A stretch of DNA of 64,000 bases from JALORV01 sp963702595 (GTDB taxonomy: Bacteria > Pseudomonadota > Gammaproteobacteria > Burkholderiales > Burkholderiaceae_F): NCBI GenBank assembly GCA_963702595.1, contig CAVPDC010000001.1, forward strand, positions 1 through 64,000, read 5' to 3'. Below the pieces are notes generated by a model. That model made no database searches and had not been told where the DNA came from. It worked only from the letters and a program-made list of their open reading frames with translations. Each line of letters starts with the position of its first letter. The stretch's first letter is position 1. The position numbers were made by a program, and so were the translations under genes. This document shows, one piece after another, positions 1-8,405 of this stretch.

Positions 1-642
1 GTGCTCGAGCACGGCCATCGTTTCCTGGTCGATTTGCTGGGCGGCCAGAAGACCGGTTTCTACCTCGATCAGCGCGAAAACCGGCGACTGGCCGCGGCCT
101 ATTGCAAGGGGGCTCGTGTGCTCAACGCCTTCAGCTACACCGGCGCATTTGCCGTTTATGCCTTGGCTGCAGGCGCTGAGCACGTGATCAACCTCGACTT
201 GTCCATGGAGGCGCTTGAGCTGGGCGAGCGCAATCTTGCGCTCAACGGCTTCGACCCGGACAGCCAGGCCGAAGGGGTGGCCGGCGATGTGTTTCAGGTT
301 CTGCGCGACTGGCGGACGGACGGCGAGCGCTTCGACGTGATCATCCTCGACCCGCCCAAGTTCGCCCACAGCCAGCAGCAGGTCGAGCGCGGGCGCGCGC
401 GTACAAGGACATCAACCTGCTCGGCCATGCAGTTGCTGCGTCCTGGCGGCACGCTGGTCAGCTTCTCCTGCTCCGGCCTGGTCTCCGCCGACCTGTTCCA
501 GAAGATCCTCTTCGGCGCGTCGGTGGACGCAAAGCGGGATGTGCAGGTCGTCGAACGCCTCAGCCAGGGCTCGGATCACCCGGTGCTGCTGAGCTTTCCT
601 GAAGGGGAGTATTTGAAGGGATTGATCTGTAGGGTGTGGTAG
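1..642 (+). CDS. rlmI: Class I SAM-dependent rRNA methyltransferase, RlmI-like, 5'-truncated
   Basis: Probable 23S rRNA cytosine-C5 methyltransferase of the RlmI/RlmK-L family. The visible 213 residues are the catalytic part: GQKTGFYLDQR at residues 15-25, the SAM-binding strand around AFSYTGAF (43-50), the DPPKF motif at 117-121 and the SCS motif at 156-158. The family is about 390 residues long, so the N-terminal PUA domain lies off the left end, and the apparent GTG at base 1 is only the first in-frame codon. Residues about 130-141 read as nonsense, while the +1 frame there gives the expected AYKDINLL. Two offsetting indels near bases 390-425 would explain this. Family assignment is firm; the exact target base is inferred from family. 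Confidence 0.8.
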   Translation: MLEHGHRFLVDLLGGQKTGFYLDQRENRRLAAAYCKGARVLNAFSYTGAFAVYALAAGAEHVINLDLSMEALELGERNLALNGFDPDSQAEGVAGDVFQVLRDWRTDGERFDVIILDPPKFAHSQQQVERGRARTRTSTCSAMQLLRPGGTLVSFSCSGLVSADLFQKILFGASVDAKRDVQVVERLSQGSDHPVLLSFPEGEYLKGLICRVW

Positions 643-839
643 GCGGAGGGGTTGGCGGTGATATCACAGCGAATGGGTGACAACAAATCCCTCCGGGACA
701 GTTCCCAGCAGGACAAGCAATGGCAGATGGATCGCATTGAATTTGCCAATTCACCAGCCTGCTGATTTACTACACTCGCCGATCAACGACCTCCGAGGTC
801 TTCCGTGACCTCGGAAGTCTGTCAAGCCAGAGGTCCAGT
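643..839. other. Intergenic spacer before WD40 lipoprotein gene
   Basis: About 200 bases without a supported gene. The only structure I see is the hairpin repeat copy at 760-828, listed separately, just upstream of the WD40 gene. The short ORFs crossing it on either strand have no recognisable protein features. Confidence 0.6.
760..828. repeat. Intergenic hairpin repeat, copy 1
   Basis: First of two direct copies (the other is 2756-2828). Both run from TGCTGATTTACT through a hairpin to GTC[AG]AGCC. Here the hairpin arms are ACCTCCGAGGTC (789-800) and GACCTCGGAAGT (807-818), matching at 11 of 12 positions around a 6-base loop. The copy lies immediately upstream of the WD40 gene start at 840. 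There is no T-run, so a classical terminator is unlikely. A small dispersed repeat (MITE or REP-like) is an inference. Confidence 0.75.
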
Positions 840-2711
840 ATGACAAGCGACTCGTCAAAGAAACAACTAAGGGGTAGTAGAGGCAATGCGCGCCTCTGGC
901 TGTGTTTATGCCTGATCGCAGCAACACCGTTGCTTTCTGCGTGCGGCCGCTTTGTCAGCCCACCACCGACGGTTAAAGAAACAGCGCTACCCCCTGGTAT
1001 CGTGGCGCCAACGGACAAACCATCAGTCCCCGACGATACTCCCCTGCCAACATCTGAGGCCGAGAGCCCGACTACAATCCCTTTTGCCGACACCTTCACT
1101 CCCGCCGGTTGGACCGCCGATGGCCAACTGCTTGGGCTAATGCAACGCCGTGCTCAAGTTCTCGTTGATGCTTCGGGCAATGAGCAGGCACAGGTCTGGT
1201 ACCCTGGCGCCGAGGCTGTCGGCGGGACACCTACGTTTTCGCCGGATGGCCAGTTGTTGGTACGCTTGCCCTACTCAAACTTAAACGTGATCGAGCTATG
1301 GCGTCCAGCAAGTGATGGCGCGCTACGTCAGCTAAGCGTACCGGGTGGACCAATAAACGAGCTAAGCTTCTCTCCAGATAGTCGACTCCTGGCCATTGGC
1401 GCTGATGATGGTGCGGTCAGTCTGTTGGACTTATCGGGCTGCGCGACCGACTCGGGTGAGTGCGGCGTCCACCTCCGCACCATCCAGGCACACGCGCCTG
1501 GAGCTACCCGCGTGGTGTTCTCACCAGACGCAAGCTTGCTGGCCAGCGAAGGTGCGGACGGCGCAATCCGCCTGTGGCGGGTCGACGACGGCTCGCTGGT
1601 GCGCACCTTTGAGGGCCATGCGGCTGCTTTCTCACCTGACGGCAAGTCGATTGCGCTGCAGGGCAGAGGCAACACCTTGCGCTTCTATCACATCGAAGAC
1701 GGCGTCCTGACTTGGGCGTTCTCAAACCCGTCGCTGGATCAGCCAACCTTTTCGCCCGACGGTCGTTACCTGGCGTGGATCTCTCCGGAGGGCATACACC
1801 TGGCTGAGTTGGGATCGGAAGTCGTGGTGCATACACGAGAATACCCCGGATACATCTCGCAGTTCTCATTTCTACCGGATGGAAGCCGCCTGGCTTGGAT
1901 CGAAGAGGGCCAGGCCGTGCTGTGGCCTATCTCCTTGCTCTTGCGTGACCCGAGCAACAAGCCAACCATGATGGAGTCCATTGCCGAGACTGATATCCGA
2001 ACCGAGAGGATCGACCCCAAAACGCTTTTCGATTCGGAGCAAGGTGGAGACTATCTAAGTGGTCTGGTCGAGAAATACGAGCTGTCGTCGATCGAAAATC
2101 CGTTTGCAGAGAGCTATACAGCCAAGCCCGTGCGATTTCCCAGCGGTGCAGCTGGCGTGCTAGTCAATATCGGTCTTACGGGAAAGGCGCCTGGCTACCT
2201 ATTCCTCTTCAAGGAGGAAGGTAGCCAGGCGCGACTCGTCGACTGGGCGCCCGGTCCAAACGGGTATTTAAGGCCAGATCTCATTTCTGGCGAGACGCCA
2301 GCAGGTAACCTGGAAACCGTCGAACTGTTCTCGCCGGCCAGCGATCATGGCCAGGTGCTGAAAGCTATGAACTGGTGGCATGCCGGCACAGGCCTTGGAG
2401 GAACCGATTTCTCGCTGATTGAGATCGCAGAGGACAAGCTGCGATTCCTGTTCCAAGGCAGCATAAGCAACTGGACGCTGAAGTTCGCCGAGGGTGAACT
2501 AGCTCGCGACCAATACGAGTTCAACGACCTGGATGACGACGGGATCAAAGAGATTGTCGTGGAGCGATCCTATTGTCAGGTCGTTCTGCGAGATGCTGGT
2601 TGGGAAGAGCAGTGGTGTGAACCCTATGCAAGCGAAACTTACCGCTATAATGGCGTTAAGTATATGCAACAGCCCGAGGACGAAGGGTCGCCCACGACCG
2701 ATACGCCGTAG
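840..2711 (+). CDS. WD40-repeat lipoprotein
   Basis: Predicted surface lipoprotein of 623 residues. Residues 19-34 form a hydrophobic signal segment ending in the lipobox LLSAC, with Cys35 as the likely lipidated residue, followed by a Pro/Thr-rich linker. Residues about 80-330 form a beta-propeller with repeated FSPDG-type blades, for example FSPDSRLLAIGADDG and FSPDASLLASEGADG, and an RLW blade end. The C-terminal 250 residues form an unrecognised globular domain. The frame is fully open over 1.9 kb, unlike the broken genes on both sides, and its GC content looks lower. It is flanked by direct hairpin repeats at 760-828 and 2756-2828. The ligand is unknown; such proteins are usually scaffolds or sensors. 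Confidence 0.8.
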   Translation: MTSDSSKKQLRGSRGNARLWLCLCLIAATPLLSACGRFVSPPPTVKETALPPGIVAPTDKPSVPDDTPLPTSEAESPTTIPFADTFTPAGWTADGQLLGLMQRRAQVLVDASGNEQAQVWYPGAEAVGGTPTFSPDGQLLVRLPYSNLNVIELWRPASDGALRQLSVPGGPINELSFSPDSRLLAIGADDGAVSLLDLSGCATDSGECGVHLRTIQAHAPGATRVVFSPDASLLASEGADGAIRLWRVDDGSLVRTFEGHAAAFSPDGKSIALQGRGNTLRFYHIEDGVLTWAFSNPSLDQPTFSPDGRYLAWISPEGIHLAELGSEVVVHTREYPGYISQFSFLPDGSRLAWIEEGQAVLWPISLLLRDPSNKPTMMESIAETDIRTERIDPKTLFDSEQGGDYLSGLVEKYELSSIENPFAESYTAKPVRFPSGAAGVLVNIGLTGKAPGYLFLFKEEGSQARLVDWAPGPNGYLRPDLISGETPAGNLETVELFSPASDHGQVLKAMNWWHAGTGLGGTDFSLIEIAEDKLRFLFQGSISNWTLKFAEGELARDQYEFNDLDDDGIKEIVVERSYCQVVLRDAGWEEQWCEPYASETYRYNGVKYMQQPEDEGSPTTDTP

Positions 2712-2755
2712 ATCGCGCCCGCTTCGAGCTGGCAGAGATTTGCCGATTTGCCAAC

Positions 2756-2828
2756 TGCTGATTTACTGGACTCGCCCATCCACGACCTCCGAGATCTTCA
2801 AACGAAGACCTCGGAGGTCTGTCGAGCC
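2756..2828. repeat. Intergenic hairpin repeat, copy 2
   Basis: Second direct copy of the element at 760-828. Its hairpin is longer: arms ACCTCCGAGATCTTC (2785-2799) and GAAGACCTCGGAGGT (2804-2818), 14 of 15 pairs, with loop AAAC. It lies between the WD40 gene stop and the next lipoprotein start at 2858. The sequence just before it (ATTTGCC...) is also shared with the first copy, at about 741-760. Confidence 0.75.
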
Positions 2829-2857
2829 AATCGCAAGAAATTCAAAAAGGTACCATT

Positions 2858-4467
2858 ATGAAAAAACGGACCAGAATCCCCCTTCTTTTTGCCCTGCTTA
2901 TGTTTGGTCTGCTGTCTGGCCGGCTGCGGCGGCGAAGAGCCGCTGCCCACGCCGACGCCCACCAAGACGCCCGTGCCGCTGGCTGCCAACACGCCCGGCC
3001 ACCGACACGCCACGCACCGCCGACCGACACGCCCGAGCCGACCAACACCCCCGAGCCCACGGCCACGCCGACGCCCGAAGGCACGCCCACCCCGGAGCCG
3101 ACCCCGCGCCGGTGGCCTTCCTCCAGCCCAGCCAGGACGACGTCAACACCCGCAAAGGCCCTGGCACCAACTATGGCAAGGTCGGCCAGGTAACCCGCGC
3201 CGACACCCTGGGCGTCTACGGCAAGAGCGCCGACGGCGGCTGGTACAAGATCTGCTGCGTCAACGGCCAGGAGGCATGGATCGCCAGCCAGTTCGCCCAG
3301 CTCAGCGGCGACATCGCGCCATCCCCGTGGTCGAGGCGCCGCCGCTCAACGCCGAGACCCAGGCTGACGCCGTGGCGGCAGTGGCCAGCGGCTCTGGCAG
3401 TCGCAGGCGCCCACCGGCTTCGTCTCCATCGGCAACGTGGTGCCGCCGGTGGACAACCCGCCGCCCGGCAAATACTACGGCCTGTGTGGCCTGCGCGAGA
3501 ACCGCCCCGTGCGCGAGGTGGCGCCGCAGCGACGTGCTCACGGGCAACACCAACCCGCTGACCGGCCTGCCCATCGACCCGGCGCGCCTGCAAGAGCGCA
3601 TCTTCGTCGCCCGCTACGGCAACGAGCCGGCCATCAACAACTACTTCGGCATCTCGGCGCCCGACCTGGTGTTCGAGGAGTTGATGGACGACCTGAACAC
3701 CACCCGCTTCACCACGCTCTGGTTGGGCGGCGATGCGCCGCAGATCGGCCCGATGCGCTCCTTCCGCAGCACCACCATCCAAGTGGCGCAGACGTTCGAT
3801 GCGCCCATGGCCAGCAGCGGCGCGGTCGGCCCCAACCAGATCTTCGCCTACGCGGCCGGCATCGAAGACCTGGACGAGCGCTGCTATTCGGGGCTCTACT
3901 TCAACAATCCCGCGGCGGCGGCTATCAGAACCGGGTCCTGACCAGCAGCGCCGGATCTGCGCAACTTCTTGGAGGCCAACGGCCTCAACACCGGCGTCAA
4001 GATCAAGCCGTTCACCTTCAACGAGACCCCGCCCAGCGGCGGCCAGCCGGCCAACCGGGTCGTGATCCCCTACATCAACCGCGGCTTCTACGAGGTGGAA
4101 TGGCGCTACGATCCGGCCACCGGCCGCTATGCCCGCTTCTCCGGCTCCCAGCGCAACCCGCTGATCGACGCCAACAACGGCCAGCAGGTGACGGCCTCCA
4201 ACGTGGTGATCCTGGAGGTCCAGCACGACCGGACCGACCTGGTGGGATGTGGTCAACAGCTACAGCGTGCGCACCTACATCGTCGGCCAGGAAGGGCCGG
4301 CCACCATCATCCGCGACGGCGTGGCCATCCAGGGCCGCTGGCGCGTGCCGGACAAGTTCAGCGGCCTGGAGCTGGTGGACGCGGCCGGCAATCCCATCCC
4401 GCTCAAGCCGGGCCAAACCTGGTTCCAGGTCGTGCCGCCGAACTATGGCGTGACGATCGTGGGATAG
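2858..4467 (+). pseudogene. SH3 / DUF3048-domain lipoprotein, multiply frameshifted
   Basis: One gene spread over all three frames. The start ATG at 2858 opens MKKRTRIPLLFALLMFGLL; the next frame continues as AGCGGEEPLP, giving a lipobox. A Thr/Pro-rich linker follows, then a bacterial SH3 domain containing NTRKGPGTNYGKVGQ and GQEAWIASQFAQL at about 3150-3300. A DUF3048 (YerB-like) region holds TRFTTLWLGGDAP and IGPMRSFRS at about 3700-3780, and its C-terminal half ends in WFQVVPPNYGVTIVG at 4467. At least five frame changes are needed. Indel sequencing error is more likely than decay, because the protein sequence is conserved right up to each break. Function of DUF3048 proteins is not established; a cell-envelope role is inferred. 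Confidence 0.75.
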
Positions 4468-4476
4468 CACACTCCT

Positions 4477-4506
4477 TTGCCTTCCCTAATACCCCTCTGG
4501 TATAAT
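4477..4506 (+). promoter_or_regulatory. Putative sigma-70-type promoter of the GH99-like gene
   Basis: TTGCCT at 4477-4482, an 18-base spacer and TATAAT at 4501-4506. TGG precedes the -10 box, making an extended -10. It lies in the 60-base gap after the DUF3048 gene, 21 bases before the candidate ATG at 4528. Confidence 0.55.
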
Positions 4507-4561
4507 CGGCCATCTTTGCCATCCCACATGTCGCATCCCTGTCAACTGAAACATCACCCTG

Positions 4562-5917
4562 GTGCGGCCGGGCCTGGCTGGCGATCTCGCTCTTGGTCGC
4601 CATCGGCCTGACCCTGCCTGCCCTGCCGCCCAAGCAACCAGCGCGCAGGGCCCGCGGCTGGTGCTGGCCTTCTACTACAACTGGTTCGACGAGAACACCT
4701 GGACGCCGGCCAAGGTGCCCGACTTCCCGACGCAGCCCTACGTCAGCCGCGATCCGGGCGTCATGGACCGCCACATCGCCCAGGCCCAGGGCGCGGGCAT
4801 CGACGCCTTCGTGGTCAGCTGGTACGGGCCTGGCGGCGGCAACCAGACCGAGGGCAACTTCGCCGCCATGCTGGACGTGGCCGCCGCCCGCGGCTTCAAG
4901 CTGGCGCTGGACGTGGAGGTGACAAGCCCCTTTGCCGGCGGCGGCACCGGCGGCACGGCCGAGATGCTGCGCCACGCCCTGGCCACCCACGCCAACCACC
5001 CGGCCTACCTGCGGGTGGACGGCAAGCCGGTCTTCTTCTTCTGGCGCCAGCAGCGCTACGGCGTGGACACCTGGCAGTCGATCCGCGACCAGGTGGACCC
5101 CGGCCACGGCAGCATCTGGATCGCCGAGGGCATCGACATGAGCTACCAGGCCGTGTTCGACGGCCATCACCTCTACTCGGTGACCTGGAACCCGCCCAGC
5201 GACGTCTTCTACACCGCCAACAAGTTCAGCCGCTGGGTGCAGCAGGCGCGCGACCGCTACGGCAGCCACCGCTACTGGGTGGCCACGGTCATGCCCGGCT
5301 ACAACGACACCCGCACCGGCCGCGGCAACGCCTTTGCCCGCGGCCGCGAGGACGGCGCCTACTACGCTCAAACCTGGCAGGCGGCCATCGCCAGCAACCC
5401 GGACTGGGTGATCATCACCTCGTTCAACGAGTGGCCTGAGGGCACCTACATCGAGCCCAGCCAGGCCTACGGCGACCGCTACCTGGGCCTGACCGCCGAA
5501 TGGGCGGGCCGCTTCAAGAGCGGCGAGGCCATCGCCTACACGCCGCCCGCCCCTGCCGGCTCGTCCCCGTCGCAGCGCGAGGCAGCAGCGGGCTCTGGCC
5601 CCTCCCCCTCCGAGCGGGAGCCGGGAGGGGGTCGCCTGCCCCCACACCCAGCTATGCCGCGGTGCGCGTCGAGACGGCCGTGCTCAACCTGCGCAGCGCG
5701 CCGGCACGGCCGGCCCGCGCATTGGCCAGACTCCGCAGGCAGCGTCTGGCGCGCCACCGGCCAGCTTGCCCGCGAAAGCTGGTGGCAGGTGTGCTGCGTC
5801 GACCGCCAGCGCGCCTGGGTCAGCGGCCAGTGGGTCCAACCCATTGGCCCGGCCGAGGAGCTGGACGGTGCCCGATGTCGAGCCCACCGCCGACGCCGCA
5901 GCCTCGCCGCCGACTAG
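4562..5917 (+). CDS. GH99-like glycoside hydrolase with C-terminal SH3 domain, ends frameshifted
   Basis: Extracellular glycosidase-like protein related to GH99 endo-alpha-mannosidases. The catalytic barrel is intact in this frame: LVLAFYYNWFDENTW near the start, GIDAFVVSWYGPGG, KPVFFFW, and the signature SFNEWPEGTYIEPS near 5430-5460, whose paired acids match the family active-site region. The real start is probably ATG 4528. A hydrophobic signal segment (LAISLLVAIGLTLPALPP) is visible in the next frame at 4575-4625, so there are indels there. After about 5560 the frame breaks repeatedly; other frames give VETAVLNLRSAP and WWQVCCVDRQRAWVSGQW, an SH3 domain like that of the gene upstream. Substrate unknown. 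Confidence 0.7.
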   Translation: MRPGLAGDLALGRHRPDPACPAAQATSAQGPRLVLAFYYNWFDENTWTPAKVPDFPTQPYVSRDPGVMDRHIAQAQGAGIDAFVVSWYGPGGGNQTEGNFAAMLDVAAARGFKLALDVEVTSPFAGGGTGGTAEMLRHALATHANHPAYLRVDGKPVFFFWRQQRYGVDTWQSIRDQVDPGHGSIWIAEGIDMSYQAVFDGHHLYSVTWNPPSDVFYTANKFSRWVQQARDRYGSHRYWVATVMPGYNDTRTGRGNAFARGREDGAYYAQTWQAAIASNPDWVIITSFNEWPEGTYIEPSQAYGDRYLGLTAEWAGRFKSGEAIAYTPPAPAGSSPSQREAAAGSGPSPSEREPGGGRLPPHPAMPRCASRRPCSTCAARRHGRPAHWPDSAGSVWRATGQLARESWWQVCCVDRQRAWVSGQWVQPIGPAEELDGARCRAHRRRRSLAAD

Positions 5918-6001
5918 CCTGCGTTTAGTCCACAGATGGTGTGTTGGTCACAAACGGTCGACAAAGCGTAACCACCTATCCTGAATCTGCCGGAGGTTCC
6001 C

Positions 6002-6555
6002 TTGCTCACACCACCCTCTAGCCTACGACGACGTCGCCGAAGTCCTCATCAGCGAGGACCAGATCCAGCGAAGTCGCCGAGATGGGCGCAGCGCATCTCC
6101 ACCGACTTCGCCGGCGAGCAGATCCTGATCGTCGCCGTGCTCAAAGGCGCGCTGCTCTTCCTGGCCGATCTGATCCGCCACATCGACCTGCCTCTGGCCA
6201 TCGACTTCCTGGCCGTCTCCAGCTACGGCGCGGGCACCGAGAGCAGCGGCGTCGTGCGCATCCTCAAGGACCTGGACGAGACCATCGAGGGCACCACGTG
6301 ATCATCGTCGAGGACATCGTCGACTCCGGCCGCACGCTGGACTATCTGTTGCGCATGCTGCGCCAGCGCCACCCGGCCACCCTGCACGTCTGCACGCTGC
6401 TGGACAAGCGCACGCGCCGCGAGATCGACGTGCCCATCGACTACGTGGGCTTCGAAGTGCCCGACGCCTTCGTGGTCGGCTACGGCCTGGACTTCGCCGA
6501 GCACTACCGCCAACTGCCCTTCATCGGCGTGCTGAAGCCGGAGATCTACGTTTGA
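6002..6555 (+). pseudogene. hpt: Hypoxanthine phosphoribosyltransferase, frameshifted
   Basis: Purine salvage enzyme converting hypoxanthine or guanine plus PRPP to IMP or GMP. A GGAGG at 5992-5996 sits in front of a TTG at 6002. Conserved stretches appear in different frames: DDVAEVLISEDQIQ (from 6027), ISTDFAGEQILIVAVLKGAL (about 6095-6155), then, after a one-base shift near 6297, the PRPP loop VIIVEDIVDSGRTLDYLL with its paired acids, and KPEIYV at the end. Together these cover a normal family length of about 180 residues. At least three indels interrupt it. The protein is otherwise well conserved, so sequencing error is likely. Confidence 0.8.
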
Positions 6556-6602
6556 CCGCTGACAGCAAACGGCGGACCGCAGACACAGACCGCAGACGGC
6601 AG
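6554..6602. repeat. Short-word simple repeat tract
   Basis: Degenerate tandem words of the form GACCGC[AT]GAC at 6554, 6575 and 6588, immediately after the hpt stop. The tract at 7950-8003 contains the reverse complement of the same word (GTCAGCGGTC, 7974-7983), so the two tracts lie in opposite orientation on either side of the LysM-M23 gene. Confidence 0.6.
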
Positions 6603-6688
6603 TCCCGGCGGCAGAATGCTGACCACCGACCACCCATCACCTCTGACTGTCCCGCCTGATGTCACCGTCCCGCCTGGGTCCGCTCGGC

Positions 6689-7929
6689 ATGAGCCCTACT
6701 GGCTTACACTTTGCTGCCGATTTTCAGCCTTAAGCCTGGCCGTCGGCTCGGCCCAGGCCGCCGACGGCCCGCCGCCGCGGTATCCGTGCAGCCTGGCGAG
6801 ACGTTGACGTCGATTGCTGAACAGTCCGGCAGCACCGTGCCGGCGATTGTGGCAGCCAATCGCCTCGCAAACCCGGACCAAATCGCAGTCGATCAAATCC
6901 TTGTCGTACCTCCGGCATATGCCCCGCTGCTGTCGATCGTGGTCGGTCCCCAGGATACGCTGTCGGGCATCGCTCGTCGATACCACAGCCGGCCCGAACA
7001 GGTGGCCCAGTTGAATGAAATGGGGACTCAGGGGAGCGGTTGGAGCCAGGTCAAGACCCGCCGGTACCGGCGCCGGTGGGCAAGCCGTCGCCCGCTTTGC
7101 CACCCGGCCCCATCGTTTCAATCGTCACTACGCCCCGTGTCCCGGCCGAATGATAAAACGTGAGCATTCGCATTTTCGTCGATCTCAGCGAGCCGATCAG
7201 CTTGAGCCTCACCTTTCAGGATCAAGCCGTGCCCCTGCGTCAGACAAGCGCCGGATCGCTGTGGGGCCTGGCGCCAATCTACGCTTTTACCGAACCGGGG
7301 GTTCTGCCTCTGGAGCTTCGCTGGGAATCCCGTCAAACACCGCCACACAGACCATCCGTTGGCCGATCCAGGTCGTGGACGGCAGCTACCCGAGCTTTGA
7401 TATCGAACTGCCACCCGAAAAAGGTGATCTGCTCGATCCCCAGTTGGTGCGAGCTGAAAACGAGAAAGTAGCGGCCATCTGGGGCCAGCCAGAGACCGAA
7501 CCGGCCTGGCGCGGAGATTCCGGCGTCCCATCGCCAAGGAATTCCTCACCAGCGTGCCCTTTGGCCAACGCCGCTCGTACAACGGTGGTCCAATGAACAA
7601 GTTTTCATGCCGGCGAGGATTTCAGCGCACTTGAAGGCACGCCCGTTTACGCGCCGGCAGCAGGAACTGTGGTGCTGGCCGAGCCGCTGGTGGTGCGCGG
7701 CAACGCGGATCATCGACCACGGCGCCGGGCTGTACAGCGGCGATCGGCACCTGGTGGACCTGGCCGTGACGCCCGGAAGGCGGCAGCCCGGCGACCTACT
7801 GGGCCATGTCGGTACGACTGGTTTCAGCACGGGAAACCACCTGCACTGGGAATTACGCTGCACGGCATCGCCGTCGCGCCGTTGCAATGGGTGTCGACCT
7901 GGTTCCCCGTGCCCGTAGGTGCAGAGTAG
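6689..7929 (+). pseudogene. LysM and M23-family peptidase, multiply frameshifted
   Basis: Secreted murein endopeptidase-like protein spread over several frames. A signal-peptide-like segment ends in VGSAQAADG near 6770. Two LysM modules follow: VQPGETLTSIAEQSG with IVAANRLANPDQI, and GPQDTLSGIARRYHS with VAQLNEM (6785-7020). A beta-rich linker region fills 7100-7560. The M23 domain contains HAGEDF (near 7605, the His/Asp zinc ligands), TPVYAPAAGTVVLAEP, LLGHVGTTGFSTG and HLHWE (near 7842, second His motif), ending at 7929. LysM binds glycan and M23 cleaves cross-links, so the role is wall remodelling outside the cytoplasm. At least five indels interrupt it. The start is uncertain; ATG 6689 is one candidate. 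Confidence 0.75.
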
Positions 7930-7930
7930 C

Positions 7931-8003
7931 GGAGGGCGGACGACGGACGGAGATCAGAGGTCAGAGATCAGAGGTCAGCGGTCGGAGGTCGGAAGGGCAG
8001 AGG
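7931..8003. repeat. Short-word simple repeat tract, inverted relative to 6554-6602
   Basis: Purine-rich degenerate repeats of GATCAGAGGTC and GGTCGG words between the M23 gene stop and the phosphofructokinase start. It contains GTCAGCGGTC at 7974-7983, the reverse complement of the word repeated at 6554-6602. Confidence 0.65.
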
Positions 8004-8037
8004 TCCACAATCGGCAAGCTGCAGGAGATGATGTCTG

Positions 8038-8126
8038 ATGGCTGCTCCCTTGTTTTCCAGGTTCGCAAAGAAGACCCGCCGAATTGGGATGTTGACCGCG
8101 GGCGGCGACTGCCCGGGACTCGACGC
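8038..8126 (+). CDS. pfkA: 6-phosphofructokinase, N-terminal fragment cut by the contig join
   Basis: ATG 8038 follows an AGGAG at 8023-8027 and opens a frame reading MAAPLFSRFAKKTRR, then IGMLTAGGDCPGL, the ATP-binding N-terminal signature of phosphofructokinases. After Gly-Leu-Asp-Ala at about 8118-8126 the frame stops resembling the family and ends at 8163. From about 8136 another frame encodes MraY. Only about 30 of more than 320 residues remain. The gene was broken by the joining of two sequences, not by evolution, as far as can be seen. Confidence 0.7.
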
Positions 8127-8136
8127 GGGCCTCATC
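8110..8136. other. Probable chimeric junction between two genomes
   Basis: Left of this interval the sequence encodes phosphofructokinase in frame 8038; right of it, MraY in the frame of 8136. Neither continues across. Gene content and frameshift density change at the same place: almost every gene to the left is broken, and almost none to the right. The exact base cannot be fixed by eye. Confidence 0.75.
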
Positions 8137-8405
8137 TCGGTGGCGCGCTCGGCACGATCGCGGTGATCACGCGGCAGGAGATCGTTCTTTTCATCATGGG
8201 CGGGGTATTCGTGGTGGAGACCGTCTCGGTGATGATGCAGGTGGCCTACTTCAAGTGGACCAAGGGCCGGCGCATCTTCCGCATGGCTCCGCTGCACCAC
8301 CACTTCGAACTCTCCGGATGGAAGGAGACGCAGGTCGTCGTGCGGTTCTGGATCATCAGCATGATGCTTGTGCTGGTGGGTCTTTCCACGCTGAAGATTC
8401 GCTGA
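8136..8405 (+). CDS. mraY: Phospho-N-acetylmuramoyl-pentapeptide-transferase, C-terminal fragment
   Basis: The last 89 residues of MraY, the membrane enzyme that links UDP-MurNAc-pentapeptide to undecaprenyl phosphate to make lipid I. LGGALGTIAVITRQEIVLF, then MGGVFVVETVSVMMQV, the conserved MAPLHHHFELSGW with its histidine cluster, and a last membrane segment ending in GLSTLKIR match the betaproteobacterial family end. The family is about 360-390 residues long, so three quarters is missing to the left. The stop TGA overlaps the murD ATG by one base, as expected in a dcw operon. Confidence 0.9.
   Translation, partial: LGGALGTIAVITRQEIVLFIMGGVFVVETVSVMMQVAYFKWTKGRRIFRMAPLHHHFELSGWKETQVVVRFWIISMMLVLVGLSTLKIR

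Noticed and set aside
760..2828. CRISPR-like or transposon-end interpretation of the two repeats
   Set aside because: Only two copies 2 kb apart, no spacers and no transposase or target-site duplication visible.
3216..4256. Long minus-strand open frame of 346 codons
   Set aside because: It is antisense to the DUF3048 gene, whose protein motifs are clearly on the plus strand; high GC makes long shadow frames common here.
4403..5647. Minus-strand open frame of 414 codons
   Set aside because: Antisense to the GH99-like gene with its conserved active-site region; composition is Val/Gly/Ala-rich as expected of a shadow.
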